DNA from: Paraburkholderia phytofirmans OLGA172
Lineage (GTDB): Bacteria; Pseudomonadota; Gammaproteobacteria; Burkholderiales; Burkholderiaceae
Assembly (NCBI RefSeq): GCF_001634365.1
Contig: NZ_CP014578.1
Location: 2,666,001-2,730,000, forward strand
Direction: 5' to 3'
DNA: 64,000 bases
In this document: piece by piece, positions 9,237 to 18,677 of the stretch
How positions within the stretch are numbered: position 1 is the first letter of the stretch
Layout: each line of letters starts with the position of its first letter
Notes under the pieces: generated by a model
The model's database searches: none
What the model was told of the DNA's origin: nothing
Seen by the model: only the letters and a program-made list of their open reading frames with translations
Translations under genes and position numbers: made by a program

Positions 9237-9586
9237 GGGGCGGCCAGACGGCTTGAATCAAACCGCAATTTTACCGCAAGTGGCGAAATGCCCCTGAAAC
9301 GCCGAAGACGGGCCAGATATTCCCCACAACCGCGCCGATAAACCGCCCTGCCAAGCGGGTCTTTGAGCGGCGAAAACGCTTGGCCAACAGGGTCAGACCG
9401 CCGCTGACGCCTGTCGCATAACCCTCTGAGCGATTATTGCGGCAGCCAGAACAGTAAATTCAAATTATCGGTACAAATTTTTGATAGTAGGTGTATACAC
9501 TGCACTCCATCGACGTTGCAGATACATCCCATCGGCCCCTGCGACGCCTTCCTGAAATGAAATCGAAACGTTATCGGAGTCACACC
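9237..9586. other. Divergent intergenic region
   Basis: This gap separates dusA (minus) from a small secreted protein (plus). It is AT-richer near 9455-9510 and probably holds both promoters, but no clear consensus was identified. Confidence 0.3.
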
Positions 9587-9853
9587 ATGAAGACCAAGCT
9601 TATCGCCGCCCTGCTGGTTGCTGTTTCTGCCTCGATCGCTGCTCCCGCATTCGCTAGCGGCTACGGCCCTGCACCCTACTATAGTCCGTCGGTCGGCGCA
9701 CCGGCTTCGCAACAGGGCCAGAACGCGCAAACCGTCGCGGCCGAGCGCGCTAACACTGAATCCAATTCGTTCGGCGGCACGAAGAACGTGTCGACGCAAT
9801 CGGGTACGCGTGAGCCGGTTTCGGGCCCGCAATCGGTTTTCTTCGGCCACTAA
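9587..9853 (+). CDS. Small secreted hypothetical protein
   Basis: This 88-residue protein begins with a clear signal peptide, MKTKLIAALLVAVSASIAAPAFA, and cleavage would leave about 65 residues rich in Gly, Ser, Gln and Thr. No domain was recognised. The signal peptide resembles those of the small Burkholderia DUF4148 proteins, but the mature part does not match that family clearly. CGGAGT lies nine bases before the ATG at 9587; the frame is open for 32 codons upstream without good starts. Confidence 0.6.
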   Translation: MKTKLIAALLVAVSASIAAPAFASGYGPAPYYSPSVGAPASQQGQNAQTVAAERANTESNSFGGTKNVSTQSGTREPVSGPQSVFFGH

Positions 9854-10030
9854 TCTGTCGCCGTTGCAGGCTGCCGTTCACAAGACGGCAACCGAACTGG
9901 GCGCCGCGCATGCAGCAACGCATGCCGGCGCCCAGTTCCATTTTCAGTCCCATTACATCGCGGCGGCGCCCGCAGCATCAAGCCCCGCGTAGCCTTAATT
10001 GAATGCGCTTGCCGGCTCGCGTGCTTGTGG

Positions 10031-10273
10031 CTAGACGGCGAGGCCGGCATCGATCGTTTCGCGCGCCACCCTGAAGCCTGCCTGAGCAGCGGCATGCTCG
10101 GTAGACCATAGGGTGTCGATGTGCACGAGGCGCCAGTCGACCACCACCGCCTCGTTGCGCAACACCCTGAAGTGCGCTTTGACGCCGGTGAGCACCTGTT
10201 CGACCGCGACTTCGATGTCGTAGTCCTGATAGCGCTCCCGGTAGTCGCCCATGTCGAGGCCTTTCGGCTCCAT
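10031..10273 (-). CDS. Conserved-looking hypothetical protein, 80 residues
   Basis: The predicted product starts MEPKGLDMGDYRERYQDYDIEV and ends ARETIDAGLAV. It is mixed in charge and has no signal peptide or membrane helix. A strong GGAGG stands six bases before the ATG at 10273, which decides the start. I do not recognise the family. It lies about 120 bases downstream of another small gene on the same strand. Confidence 0.55.
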   Translation of the reverse strand: MEPKGLDMGDYRERYQDYDIEVAVEQVLTGVKAHFRVLRNEAVVVDWRLVHIDTLWSTEHAAAQAGFRVARETIDAGLAV

Positions 10274-10393
10274 GATCGCCTCCCTATGGCTTCCCTGATG
10301 GCTTCGGTACCCGTATGAAATTCCGCGGCCATGCCTCTCCGCCGGGCCGTCGTCGCGGCTCGGAGCATGCATCGGCCGGCCCTCGTCCGACGA

Positions 10394-10591
10394 TCAGTCG
10401 CAATCGCCAGACAGGTACTGCCGGCCGTTACAGGTGATTTCGACGTCGCCGCCGCTAGCTTCGGCGGCCAGCCCGTTCGCCAGCAACTCCGCCGTGACGG
10501 ATTGCGCAAACTTCGGCATGGGCTGTCCGACGCCGACTTCGTTCAGGCGCCGCAGTGCTTCAACCGCTTCCGGACTTAATGACTTCGACAT
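10394..10591 (-). CDS. Small hypothetical protein, 65 residues
   Basis: The product starts MSKSLSPEAVEALRRLNEVG and ends EITCNGRQYLSGDCD. It looks like a small soluble protein with an N-terminal helix. GGAG lies nine bases before the ATG at 10591. The family was not recognised. An earlier in-frame start would add 26 residues without a better ribosome site. Confidence 0.5.
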   Translation of the reverse strand: MSKSLSPEAVEALRRLNEVGVGQPMPKFAQSVTAELLANGLAAEASGGDVEITCNGRQYLSGDCD

Positions 10592-10761
10592 GGCCGTCTC
10601 CGTCGTGATGCTGAATTTATCGTAGCAAGTTTCGCGGCAGCACGCAGGGACGCGTCGACGCATGGGCATTGTGCACCGTCTGGATGCCCGCCGGCGCCGC
10701 CAACGCCGCCAACGCGAAATAGCGTCGGCACGCGTGGCGGTGCGAACGGCACAGCGGGGGC

Positions 10762-10977
10762 TTACAGACGCGCGATCGACACCTCCGTCGACTTCACCAG
10801 GGCGACTACCTCCGAGCCGACCTTCAAGTCGAGTTCGTCGACCGAGCGCGTGGTGATCACCGAGGTGACAATGCCGAACGGCGTGTCCACGTCGACCTCG
10901 GATACCACCGGCCCACGGATGATTTCCTTGACCTTGCCTTTGAACTGATTGCGTACGTTGATTGCGGAAATGCCCAT
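10762..10977 (-). CDS. Molybdenum-pterin/TOBE-domain protein (Mop)
   Basis: This 71-residue protein is a single TOBE/Mop domain: MGISAINVRNQFKGKVKEI, VSEVDVDTPFGIVTSVITTRSVDELDLKVGSEV and VALVKSTEVSIARL. Such molbindins bind molybdate or other oxyanions in the cytoplasm. The gene lies 47 bases after ssuB on the same strand. That context suggests expression with the sulfonate transporter, though a link in function is only inferred. Confidence 0.9.
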   Translation of the reverse strand: MGISAINVRNQFKGKVKEIIRGPVVSEVDVDTPFGIVTSVITTRSVDELDLKVGSEVVALVKSTEVSIARL

Positions 10978-11024
10978 ATCGAGTGGCTCCAGAAAAGCGG
11001 TTGAAAAAAGTCGGTCAAGGGATG

Positions 11025-12053
11025 TCAGACGGCCCAGCGGACGTCTGTCGGCCGCCTGAGGCGGCCCTCGTTACGTGCGTCGTAAGCGCGAAAGGACCGC
11101 GCGCCGTCGTTCGGCGCCGTCTTCAGTACGCGTTGCAACACATGTTCTTCCAGCGCGGCAAAACCGGCCGATGCACGCGCCCGGGGGCGTGCAAGCGGCA
11201 CCGGCTGATCGAGTGCGATGCGCCCTTCTTCGATCAGCAGAATCCGCTCGCCTAGCGCGACGGCTTCATGCACGTCGTGCGTCACCAGCAGCGCGGTAAA
11301 TCGATGTTCGCGCCACAGGCGTTCGATCAGCGCGTGCATTTCGATACGCGTCAACGCGTCGAGCGCGCCGAGCGGTTCGTCCAGCAGCAGCAATTGCGGC
11401 CGATGCACCAGCGCACGCGCCAGCGCCACACGCTGACGCTGGCCGCCGGAGAGCTGTGCGGGCCAGTCGTTGGCGCGCTCCAGCAAGCCGACTTCCGCGA
11501 GCACGGCGCGCGCATCTTCACGCGCGCTGCGGCCGAGGCCGAGCATCACGTTTTGCAGCACGCTCTTCCAGGGCAGGAGCCGCGCGTCCTGAAACATGAT
11601 GCGAGTGTCGAGCGGCCGACCGTCTTCGGCGCGCTTTTCGAGCACGCCCGACGTGGTCTTTTCCAGGCCGGCGACCAGCCGCAGCAAGGTCGATTTCCCG
11701 CAGCCGCTGCGGCCGACAATGGCCACGAAGCTGCCGCGCTCGATCGACACATCAAAATCGGACAACACCTTGCGCTCGCCGTACTGCTTACCGACACCGC
11801 GCAACTCGACCGCATGATCGGCGGACCGGCGTGCGTCGTTGCGCGCCGATGCCCCCGCCGCCGAGGGCACTCCGCTCACGACGCCCACGCTGCCCACGCT
11901 GCCCACGCGATGGTAATCGTGCGCCTGATCCGCACGGTCGAAGCCAGCCGCCTCATCGGCGTCGTGATCGACGGTGCGCGGTTGCGCCAGTTCGGCTTCG
12001 AGATCGCTGCCGGCGATGCCGCCGAACGACGCCGACAATGTCGTTGCGCTCAT
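11025..12053 (-). CDS. ssuB: Aliphatic sulfonate ABC transporter ATP-binding protein
   Basis: This 342-residue ABC ATPase has Walker [10 protein letters not shown] (residues 114-122), a Q-loop in [18 protein letters not shown], the signature [15 protein letters not shown], Walker [13 protein letters not shown] and the switch VTHDV. The [10 protein letters not shown] pattern is typical of SsuB/TauB. The first 80 residues are an unusual low-complexity extension with [11 protein letters not shown]. Its ATG overlaps the ssuC stop as ATGA. It energises sulfonate uptake at the inner membrane. Specificity is inferred from linkage to ssuD. Confidence 0.9.
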   Translation of the reverse strand: MSATTLSASFGGIAGSDLEAELAQPRTVDHDADEAAGFDRADQAHDYHRVGSVGSVGVVSGVPSAAGASARNDARRSADHAVELRGVGKQYGERKVLSDFDVSIERGSFVAIVGRSGCGKSTLLRLVAGLEKTTSGVLEKRAEDGRPLDTRIMFQDARLLPWKSVLQNVMLGLGRSAREDARAVLAEVGLLERANDWPAQLSGGQRQRVALARALVHRPQLLLLDEPLGALDALTRIEMHALIERLWREHRFTALLVTHDVHEAVALGERILLIEEGRIALDQPVPLARPRARASAGFAALEEHVLQRVLKTAPNDGARSFRAYDARNEGRLRRPTDVRWAV

Positions 12054-12982
12054 GCTTTCGCTCCCCGTTGATACGCCGGATGCCAACGCAGCGACACGCG
12101 CTCGAGACGCTTGGCCAGCAAGTCGGCGAGTTTGCCGAGCGCCGCGTAGAGCAGGATGCCGACCACCACCACATCGGTTTGCAGGAATTCGCGCGCGTTC
12201 ATCGTCATGTAGCCGATGCCAGACTGCGCGGAGATGGTTTCAGCAACGATCAGCGTGACCCACATCAGCCCGAACGCGAAACGCACGCCGACCAGAATCG
12301 ACGGCAACGCACCCGGCAGGATCACGTGGCGGTAAAGGGCGAAACCCTTCACGCCGTAACTCCGCGCCATTTCAATCAGATTGGCATCGACCGAGCGGAT
12401 GCCGTGGAACGTGTTCGCGTAGATCGGAAAAAACACGCCCAGCGCGACGAGAAACACCCTCGCCTCTTCCTCGATACCGAACCACAGGATCACGAGCGGG
12501 ATCATCGCCAGCGCGGGAATGTTGCGGATCATCTGCACGGTCGAGTCGAGCGCGATTTCGGCGAATTTGAAGAGACCCGTCGCAAGGCCGAGCACGAATC
12601 CGATGCCACCGCCGATCGCAAAGCCCGATACCGCGCGCCACGTGCTGACCTTCACGTCCGCCCACATTTCGCCGGACTGGATCAGCGACCATGCGGCCTT
12701 CACGACCGCGAGCGGTTCGGGCAGCACGCGCGTCGAGAGAATGCCGTTACGCGCCGCGAACTCCCACACCAGCAGAATCGCCAGCGGCACGAGCCACGGC
12801 GCCAGATGCGCGCCGATGCGGCGTGATACGGTGAAACTCGCGGTGAAACTGGCTGTGAAACTCGCGGCAAGACTAGCGCCTGAACACGCACCTGCATTCA
12901 CGTCTGCATGCAAGTCCGCATTGGCGTCCGCACGCGTGCCTTCGCTCGGACCTCGTTCCGCACTCGCAGTGGCTTGAGCCAT
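12050..12982 (-). CDS. ssuC: Aliphatic sulfonate ABC transporter permease
   Basis: This 310-residue BPD_transp_1 permease starts at the ATG at 12982. About 60 low-complexity residues ([14 protein letters not shown], then a repeated ASFT unit) precede the membrane domain, which opens with [20 protein letters not shown] and contains the EAA-type loop [29 protein letters not shown]. The remaining segments match SsuC. The same frame is open upstream across ssuD, but that part is antisense-like shadow. It is cotranscribed between ssuD (56 bases upstream) and ssuB (4-base overlap). Confidence 0.9.
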   Translation of the reverse strand: MAQATASAERGPSEGTRADANADLHADVNAGACSGASLAASFTASFTASFTVSRRIGAHLAPWLVPLAILLVWEFAARNGILSTRVLPEPLAVVKAAWSLIQSGEMWADVKVSTWRAVSGFAIGGGIGFVLGLATGLFKFAEIALDSTVQMIRNIPALAMIPLVILWFGIEEEARVFLVALGVFFPIYANTFHGIRSVDANLIEMARSYGVKGFALYRHVILPGALPSILVGVRFAFGLMWVTLIVAETISAQSGIGYMTMNAREFLQTDVVVVGILLYAALGKLADLLAKRLERVSLRWHPAYQRGAKA

Positions 12983-13038
12983 GACGATTTCCTTATTGCT
13001 TAACTGTTGGGCGTAGTGACAGAACCGCGCAAAAGCGC

Positions 13039-14199
13039 TCAGCTCGAACTCGTCGCCTTCGGCAAATAGTCGTTGCCGACGATCTCGCCGAACGGACCCG
13101 ACAGCGGACCGCCGGAGGTCTTCATTCGACGGCCCGGCAGCAGCGGAAACACCAGTTCGGCGAAGCGATACGATTCTTCGAGATTCGGATAGCCGGACAG
13201 GATGAACGTCTCGATGCCGAGCGCCGCGTATTCTTTCATCAGCGCCGCCACCTGCTCGGGATTGCCGACCAGCGCCGTCCCCGCGCCACCGCGCACGAGA
13301 CCCACGCCCGCCCACAGATGCGGATACACCTCGAGTTCCGCGCGGCTGCCACGCTTGCCGCCGTGCAACGCGGCCATGCGGCGCTGTCCCACGGAATCCA
13401 TCTTCGAGAACGAAGCCTGCGCACGGGCAATGGTTTCGTCGTCGAGCTTGCTGATCAGCTTGTCCGCGGCGGCCCATGCTTCTTCTTCGGTCTCGCGCAC
13501 GATGACGTGCAGGCGAATGCCGAACTTGATCTTGCGGCCACGCGCTTCGGCACGGGCGCGAATGTCGGCGATCTTCTTCGCGACGGCCGCGGGCGGCTCG
13601 CCCCACGTCAGATACGTGTCGATGTGATCGGCCGCGATGTCGTGCGCAGCCGCCGACGAACCGCCGAACCACAACGGCGGATGCGGGTTCTGCACCGGCG
13701 GATACAGCGCCTTGCCGCCCTTCGAGGTCAGATGCTTGCCGCTGAAGTCGATCGCGTCGTTGGTATGCGCGGCGCTCAGCAGCTTGCGCCAGATCTGCAG
13801 GAATTCGTCGGTGATTTCATAGCGTATGTCGTGATCGACGAACACGCCGTCGCCTTCGAGTTCAGCCGGACTGCCACCGGTCACGACGTTAATCAGCAGA
13901 CGTCCATTCGACAGCCGGTCGAAGGTCGCCGCCATGCGCGCCGCGAGGCCCGGCGACGAAATGCCCGGACGGATCGCCACCAGAAACTTCAGACGTTTGG
14001 TCGCGCCAATCAGGCTCGACGCGACGACCCATGCGTCTTCGCACGAACGGCCGGTCGGCAGCAGCACGCCCTCGTAACCGAGCGTATCGGCGGCGACGGC
14101 GATTTGCTGGAAGTAGTCGTAGTCCGCTGCGCGTGCGCCTTGGGACGTGCCGAGATAGCGGCTGTCGCCGTGCGTCGGAATGAACCAGAACACATTCAT
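13039..14199 (-). CDS. ssuD: FMNH2-dependent alkanesulfonate monooxygenase
   Basis: This 386-residue luciferase-like enzyme releases sulfite from alkanesulfonates using reduced flavin. [17 protein letters not shown], the catalytic Cys region [55 protein letters not shown] and the C-terminal [17 protein letters not shown] are diagnostic. AGGAG lies 8 bases before the ATG at 14199. It heads the ssuD-ssuC-ssuB-mop run. No ssuA binding-protein gene or ssuE flavin reductase gene lies next to it, unlike the E. coli ssuEADCB order. Confidence 0.95.
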   Translation of the reverse strand: MNVFWFIPTHGDSRYLGTSQGARAADYDYFQQIAVAADTLGYEGVLLPTGRSCEDAWVVASSLIGATKRLKFLVAIRPGISSPGLAARMAATFDRLSNGRLLINVVTGGSPAELEGDGVFVDHDIRYEITDEFLQIWRKLLSAAHTNDAIDFSGKHLTSKGGKALYPPVQNPHPPLWFGGSSAAAHDIAADHIDTYLTWGEPPAAVAKKIADIRARAEARGRKIKFGIRLHVIVRETEEEAWAAADKLISKLDDETIARAQASFSKMDSVGQRRMAALHGGKRGSRAELEVYPHLWAGVGLVRGGAGTALVGNPEQVAALMKEYAALGIETFILSGYPNLEESYRFAELVFPLLPGRRMKTSGGPLSGPFGEIVGNDYLPKATSSS

Positions 14200-14739
14200 T
14201 TGCTGCTCCTGCTTGTTCGAAACCGGATTGAATGGGGACGTGTGCAACGATGGTGCGTCGAGTGAAAGCGCACACGCCGGCCGCGCACCGCTGGCCGCGC
14301 GCATCCATCCGGCACACAGCCGGAGATGCAAGCGCAAAATTATGGAAATACTGCGGTGAGGCGCGGATTAGCTCCGACAGCGCATCCACATATGCGTGCG
14401 CGCCATGGAGCAGTTGAAGATCGGCATCAGGCAGGACATCGCGACGGCTTCCCTCGACCAAACGTGCGCGTGATGCGCTCGATTAAACAGGCGACGGCGG
14501 CAAACACCGTCTGTATGGAGAAGCAGTCTATGGACCGGGGACCGGCTTTTGAACGATTTTTTTTAGCTTAGGTTTTCCACTTTCGTGATTAGCCCGACGC
14601 TGAAGCATACGGATGTTGCGCGGTATTGCACCTTCCCCACGCTGGAAGCGGGTGGCCCCTATATATAATGGCGCCACGTTTCCAATAATCCGGTGCAGGC
14701 CGCGCGAACCGCGCCGCCTGAGCTCTCGCGGTGCAATGC
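14200..14739. other. Gene-free stretch upstream of ssuD
   Basis: No gene can be supported. The minus-strand part next to ssuD is the expected promoter and CysB-type control region, but I could not identify a site. A minus-strand frame around 14330-14460 reads VEGSRRDVLPDADLQLLHGA, somewhat protein-like and of unknown family. Confidence 0.3.
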
Positions 14740-15165
14740 ATGCAAAAACTCATCCTGCCGTTCGTCGCCGGTTTTCTGGCTTCCCTGTTCTTTCATGAAT
14801 CGACTCTGGCGCTGCTGCACGCAGCCGGTTTGATCGACCCAACCGGTTTTTCGACCGCGCCCTTTTTGCCGCTCGGGCTGCCCGAGTTCATTGCGAACGC
14901 AATCTGGAGCGCGTGCTGGGCGGTGCTGATGGCGTGGCTGTTGCGCGTGGCGCCTGGGCGGCGCGCGCCGTGGGTGCCCGCCTTTGTATTCGGCGGCATT
15001 GCGTTGACGGCGGCAAGCGTGTTCGTGGTCGATCCGCTGCGCGGCATCTGGCCAAGCGGCAACATGCTGCCGCGCCTCGCGCTGGGTTTCGCGGCGAACG
15101 CGATGTGGGGCTGGGGCGCGCTGGTGTTCATGCGCGCATTCATGGCGAGCGAAGACGAGGACTGA
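14740..15165 (+). CDS. Small integral membrane protein, hypothetical
   Basis: This 141-residue protein has about four hydrophobic helices: LILPFVAGFLASLFFHEST, FIANAIWSACWAVLMAWLL, WVPAFVFGGIALTAASVFVV and LALGFAANAMWGWGALVFM. HEST and PFLPLGLP lie in loops. No family was recognised beyond a conserved-looking Burkholderia membrane protein. The ATG at 14740 is chosen over a GTG three codons earlier; the ribosome site is weak in both cases. It converges with the enoyl-CoA hydratase-like gene, with only three bases between them. Confidence 0.6.
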   Translation: MQKLILPFVAGFLASLFFHESTLALLHAAGLIDPTGFSTAPFLPLGLPEFIANAIWSACWAVLMAWLLRVAPGRRAPWVPAFVFGGIALTAASVFVVDPLRGIWPSGNMLPRLALGFAANAMWGWGALVFMRAFMASEDED

Positions 15166-15168
15166 GCG

Positions 15169-16305
15169 TCAAGCCCGCAGATCGCGCAACGGGTGTTCGT
15201 TGGCCGGCCACGGGCTTTCGAACATCTTCGCCACATCGGCGGCGCTCACGTCTTCAATGCGCGCAAAACGCCAGCGCGGCGCGTTGTCCTTGTCGATGAT
15301 GCGCGCGCGAATCCCTTCGACCGTGTCGCCTTGCGCGAAGCTCGTGCGCGTCAGATCGAGATCGCAGCGCAACACATCCGCCATCGAGCCCTCGGCGCGC
15401 GTCACCACTTCCAGCGACACGGCCATCGACAAGGGCGAACGTTCGCGCAACACGGCAATCGTCTGCTCTGCCCAATCGGCGGCCTCGCCGCCAAGCTCAC
15501 GTTCCTGTTCCAGCGAAGCGAGAATCTGCGCCATGTCGGGCAACGCGAAATGCCGGTCGATCAACGCACGTGTGTTCGCGAGCAACGAAGCATCGGGTGC
15601 CGGCACGACCTGATGCGCGGCCGTCTCGCGCTCGACGCACGCCACCACGTCTGCGCCACGTTCGAACCGTTCAGTGCGCAGCGTATCGACTAGCGCGGGC
15701 AATGCCGCGTCGTCGATATAGGCGTCGGCGAGGCCTGCGTAGAGCGCATCGGCTGCGCCGATCGTTTCGCCGGTGACCGCCAGATAGCGGCCGAGCGCGC
15801 CGGGTGTGCGCGCCAGAAACCAGCCCGCACCGACATCGGGAAAGAGTCCGATGCGGGTTTCGGGCATCGCCATCTTCGTCGAGTGAGTCGCCACACGCAG
15901 GCCGCCGGTGCGATGCGCGCCCTGCGAAATCCCCATGCCGCCGCCCATCACGACGCCGTTCATCAACGCGATGTACGGCTTCGGGTAGGTGAAGATCGCG
16001 TGATTGAGCCGGTATTCCTCGGTGAAAAACGTATCGCGCGCATCATGCTCGCCGCGCTGCGCGGACTCATACAGAAAGCGGATATCGCCGCCCGCGCAGA
16101 ACGCACGCGGATGCGCGCTGCGCACCACCACGGCGAGCACGTCGGGATTTTCGCGCCACTGGTCGAGCGCCGCATGCATCGCGCGAATCATGCCGGTCGA
16201 CAGCGCGTTGAGCGCCTTCGGCCTTTCCAGTTCGATGAAACCGATGCGGTTGGCTATGTAAGTCGCGACTTCGTCGCTGACGGCGGGCGAGGTGGAAATG
16301 GACAT
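15169..16305 (-). CDS. Enoyl-CoA hydratase/isomerase family, 3-hydroxyisobutyryl-CoA hydrolase-like
   Basis: This 378-residue crotonase-fold protein has the longer ECH_2 form seen in 3-hydroxyisobutyryl-CoA hydrolases of valine breakdown. The CoA-binding oxyanion motifs HPRAFCAGGDIRFLYE and NGVVMGGGMGISQGAHRTGGL are clear, and Glu in TKMAMPETRIGLFPDVGAGWFLAR matches the hydrolase catalytic region. The C-terminal part DLTRTSFAQGDTVEGIRARIIDKDNAPRW is typical of the subgroup. It lies downstream of the TetR gene on the same strand with 46 bases between, so it may be regulated with it. Confidence 0.85.
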   Translation of the reverse strand: MSISTSPAVSDEVATYIANRIGFIELERPKALNALSTGMIRAMHAALDQWRENPDVLAVVVRSAHPRAFCAGGDIRFLYESAQRGEHDARDTFFTEEYRLNHAIFTYPKPYIALMNGVVMGGGMGISQGAHRTGGLRVATHSTKMAMPETRIGLFPDVGAGWFLARTPGALGRYLAVTGETIGAADALYAGLADAYIDDAALPALVDTLRTERFERGADVVACVERETAAHQVVPAPDASLLANTRALIDRHFALPDMAQILASLEQERELGGEAADWAEQTIAVLRERSPLSMAVSLEVVTRAEGSMADVLRCDLDLTRTSFAQGDTVEGIRARIIDKDNAPRWRFARIEDVSAADVAKMFESPWPANEHPLRDLRA

Positions 16306-16351
16306 GGAGAGCTAAGCGCGATGGCGCGAAATGAAACGGAACTGAACGTTA

Positions 16352-17446
16352 TCACGCACTCGCGGCTTTGGGCTTGGCCGCGGGTTTGGTGTCCGCGTTG
16401 GTTTCCGCTCCGATAGCCGGTTTGGTGCCCGGCTCGACATGCGGTTCAACCGACGTTTCAGCAGACTTTTTTTTCCGCGCCCGGGAAGCGCTCGTGACGC
16501 CTCGCGGCTGCCCGGCGTTTTGCGTACCCAGCCAGGCATCGAGCGCGACACCCACCACCGTATCCAGCGGCGCGCTCGGAAACACGGGACACGTGAGGTT
16601 GAGCGCGACGATGCCGTGCAGAGTCGCCCAGAACGCCTCCGCCCAAACGGTCACGTCCATCGATGCGGACAAGCGCCCCGCCGCTTTCAACTCTTCGAGC
16701 GCGCAGAGCATGATGTGCAACGCGGCTTCGCCGGAGTCGTCGTCCGGTTTCGCCGGCGCGAGGCTCGCCTTTTCTGACACGGGGGGACCCGCGGCCGGTG
16801 TTCCTGCCGCCGTGATCTCCGATGCTTCGCCCACCGCATCTGCACCTGCACCTGCACCTGCACCTGCACCTGCACCTGCACCTGCACCCGCATCTGCATC
16901 TGCATCTGCATCTGCATCTGCATCTGCATCTGCATCTGCATCTGCATCTGCATCTGCATCTGCACCTGCACCTGCACCCGCACCTGCACCTGCACCCGCA
17001 CCTGCACCTGCATCTGCATCCATGACAGCAGCCCCTGACACAGCCGCCCTCGACGCAGCCGCCACGCCGCCCAGCGCCGCGCCCGTGTAGCTCGGGTCTT
17101 CCATGAAGATCAGCCGGTAGGTTTCCGGATGCGCGACACCGAACGCCACATAAGCCCGCCCGAGCGCCCTCAAGCGCTCAGCCGGATCGGCGATCTGCGC
17201 AAGCGGCACGAACGTCTCCAGCAATTGCGCATAGCCTTCCGCGCACAGCGCCTGGGCGATCTCATCGCGGCTCGCAAAGTGAAGGTACAGCGTGGCGGGC
17301 GAATACTCGATGGCGTCGGCAATCTTGCGCATTGATAGCGAGGCAAAGCCTTCGCGCATCACAATGCGCCGCGCTGCGTCGAGGATGCGCTCGCGCAGCG
17401 CCTGTTTCTGACGGTTTTTTCGTTCGACGATTCCCATGACAGACAT
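16352..17446 (-). CDS. TetR/AcrR-family regulator with a long Ala-Gly/Ala-Asp repeat
   Basis: The N-terminus is a normal TetR DNA-binding domain: RILDAARRIVMREGFASLSM, RKIADAIEYSPATLYLHFAS. The ligand domain is split. After EDPSYTGAALGGVAAASRA a run of about 62 residues of alternating Ala-Gly and Ala-Asp is inserted, and a recognisable C-terminal part resumes at LHIMLCALEELKAAGRLSAS...VWAEAFWATLHGIVAL. At 364 residues it is much longer than the usual 190-230. A Lys/Pro/Ala-rich tail ends the protein. It faces the epimerase gene across tandem palindromes that are its likely operators. The start may also be the ATG at 17437. Confidence 0.85.
   Translation of the reverse strand: MSVMGIVERKNRQKQALRERILDAARRIVMREGFASLSMRKIADAIEYSPATLYLHFASRDEIAQALCAEGYAQLLETFVPLAQIADPAERLRALGRAYVAFGVAHPETYRLIFMEDPSYTGAALGGVAAASRAAVSGAAVMDADAGAGAGAGAGAGAGAGADADADADADADADADADADADADAGAGAGAGAGAGAGAGADAVGEASEITAAGTPAAGPPVSEKASLAPAKPDDDSGEAALHIMLCALEELKAAGRLSASMDVTVWAEAFWATLHGIVALNLTCPVFPSAPLDTVVGVALDAWLGTQNAGQPRGVTSASRARKKKSAETSVEPHVEPGTKPAIGAETNADTKPAAKPKAASA
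16836..17021. repeat. Hexanucleotide tandem repeat, about 31 units
   Basis: The plus strand repeats GCAYCT about 31 times in blocks: GCACCT units, then a long GCATCT block, then GCACCT with a few GCACCC variants. The repeat lies in frame inside the TetR gene and encodes (Ala-Gly)n and (Ala-Asp)n, so unit loss or gain keeps the reading frame. Confidence 0.95.
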
Positions 17447-17453
17447 TTTCGGG

Positions 17454-17507
17454 TTGACAAACTGAAAAGTCAAATTAAACTGAACACTGTTCACTGAACG
17501 GTGTTCA
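17454..17507. promoter_or_regulatory. Tandem palindromic operators and promoter for TetR/epimerase pair
   Basis: Two similar palindromes, TGAACACTGTTCA (17481-17493) and TGAACGGTGTTCA (17495-17507), lie 14 bases apart between the divergent TetR and epimerase genes. A TTGACA at about 17455 gives a likely plus-strand -35 element, placing the operators at the start site of transcription. This is the expected layout for TetR control of both genes. Confidence 0.7.
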
Positions 17508-17599
17508 CTAAATTCTCATTGATCAACCAACACATCAATCAACACATCGATCGGCCAACATCCCCCAGGCGCGATACGGCGCCGTCTTCAGGAGTCGTC

Positions 17600-18610
17600 A
17601 TGCAAGCCACAGGAAAAGTGGGTTTATTCGGTGCCGCGGGCGCGGCAGGGCAAAGTATTGCGGCGGCTCTCGGCGCGGCGGGCCGGGATTACCGGGTGGT
17701 CGGCCGCTCGCGCGCGCCGCTCGAGGCGGCTTTCGGCCACGATCCGCATGCGGAAATCGTCATGTGGAATCCAGACGATCCGGCTTCGATCAGCGCTGCG
17801 GCAGCCGGTTTGCAAACCGTGATCTATCTGGTGGGCGTGCCCTACGATCAGTTCGCCGCGCATCCGCCGCTCATGGAAAGAACCCTCGCCGGGGTAACGG
17901 CGGCGGGCGTCGAGCGCTTCATTCTGATCGGCACTGTGTATCCGTACGGCCGCGCACGCGGCAATCCGATTAGCGAAAATCATCCGCGCGAGCCCCATAC
18001 GTTCAAAGGCAAGATGCGGCTCGCGCAGGAAAAACTGGTGCTGGCGGCACACGGGCACGCCAGCGGATCGACCCGCCTGTCGACGCTGGTGCTGCGCCTG
18101 CCGGATTTCTACGGCCCCGGCATCGAACGCAGTCTGCTGAATGGCGTGTTCGAGGGCGCGGCGCACGGCAAACGCGCGCAGGTGATCGGGCCGGTGGATG
18201 TGCCGCACGAATTCATCTACCTGCCGGATATCGGACCGGTGGTCGAGAAGCTCACACGCACACCCGACGCATACGGCCGGTGGTGGCACCTGGCCGGCAC
18301 GGGCACGATCACGCAGCGCGAAGTGGCGAGACAGACCTATGCGCTGGCGGGCCGCGGGCCGAAGCTGATGGTGGCCGGCAAGACCATGCTGCGCATGCTC
18401 GGCCTTTTCAATCCGCTGATGCGGGAACTGGTGGAGATGAATTACCTGATGACCGAGCCGGTTGTGCTTGACGACTCCGCATTGACGAAGCTAATCGGCC
18501 CGATCGCAAAAACCTCGTACGAGGACGGTATCCGCCATGCTTTCGACGCAGCGCGCGAGGCAGCATCGGCGAATGCAAACACGCACCGGAGCGCCGCGAA
18601 AACAGCCTGA
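17600..18610 (+). CDS. NAD-dependent epimerase/dehydratase (extended SDR)
   Basis: This 336-residue protein begins with the Rossmann fold GKVGLFGAAGAAGQSIAAAL (GxxGxxG). The active-site tyrosine region is VYPYGRARGNPISENHPREP, and LVLRLPDFYGPGIERSLLNG and PHEFIYLPDIGPVV follow the extended-SDR pattern. AGGAG lies six bases before the ATG at 17600; earlier in-frame starts run into the operator region. It diverges from the TetR gene and is probably its main target. Substrate is unknown; it may act on a small nucleotide-sugar or ketone. Confidence 0.85.
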   Translation: MQATGKVGLFGAAGAAGQSIAAALGAAGRDYRVVGRSRAPLEAAFGHDPHAEIVMWNPDDPASISAAAAGLQTVIYLVGVPYDQFAAHPPLMERTLAGVTAAGVERFILIGTVYPYGRARGNPISENHPREPHTFKGKMRLAQEKLVLAAHGHASGSTRLSTLVLRLPDFYGPGIERSLLNGVFEGAAHGKRAQVIGPVDVPHEFIYLPDIGPVVEKLTRTPDAYGRWWHLAGTGTITQREVARQTYALAGRGPKLMVAGKTMLRMLGLFNPLMRELVEMNYLMTEPVVLDDSALTKLIGPIAKTSYEDGIRHAFDAAREAASANANTHRSAAKTA

Positions 18611-18677
18611 CTGTGGACAGCTATCGCAAGCGAGAGTATTGGCAGCGCGCCACCCACGTATCAGCGAATGAGCCGGA

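Noticed and set aside
13000..13672. Upstream extension of the ssuC frame to a 540-residue protein
   Set aside because: The extra part is an antisense-phase shadow of ssuD; ssuC has a natural start at 12982.
16687..17025. Frames of repeated Gln-Met/Val (minus) or His-Leu (plus) across the hexamer repeat
   Set aside because: They are other readings of the same six-base repeat inside the TetR gene and have no gene-like flanks.
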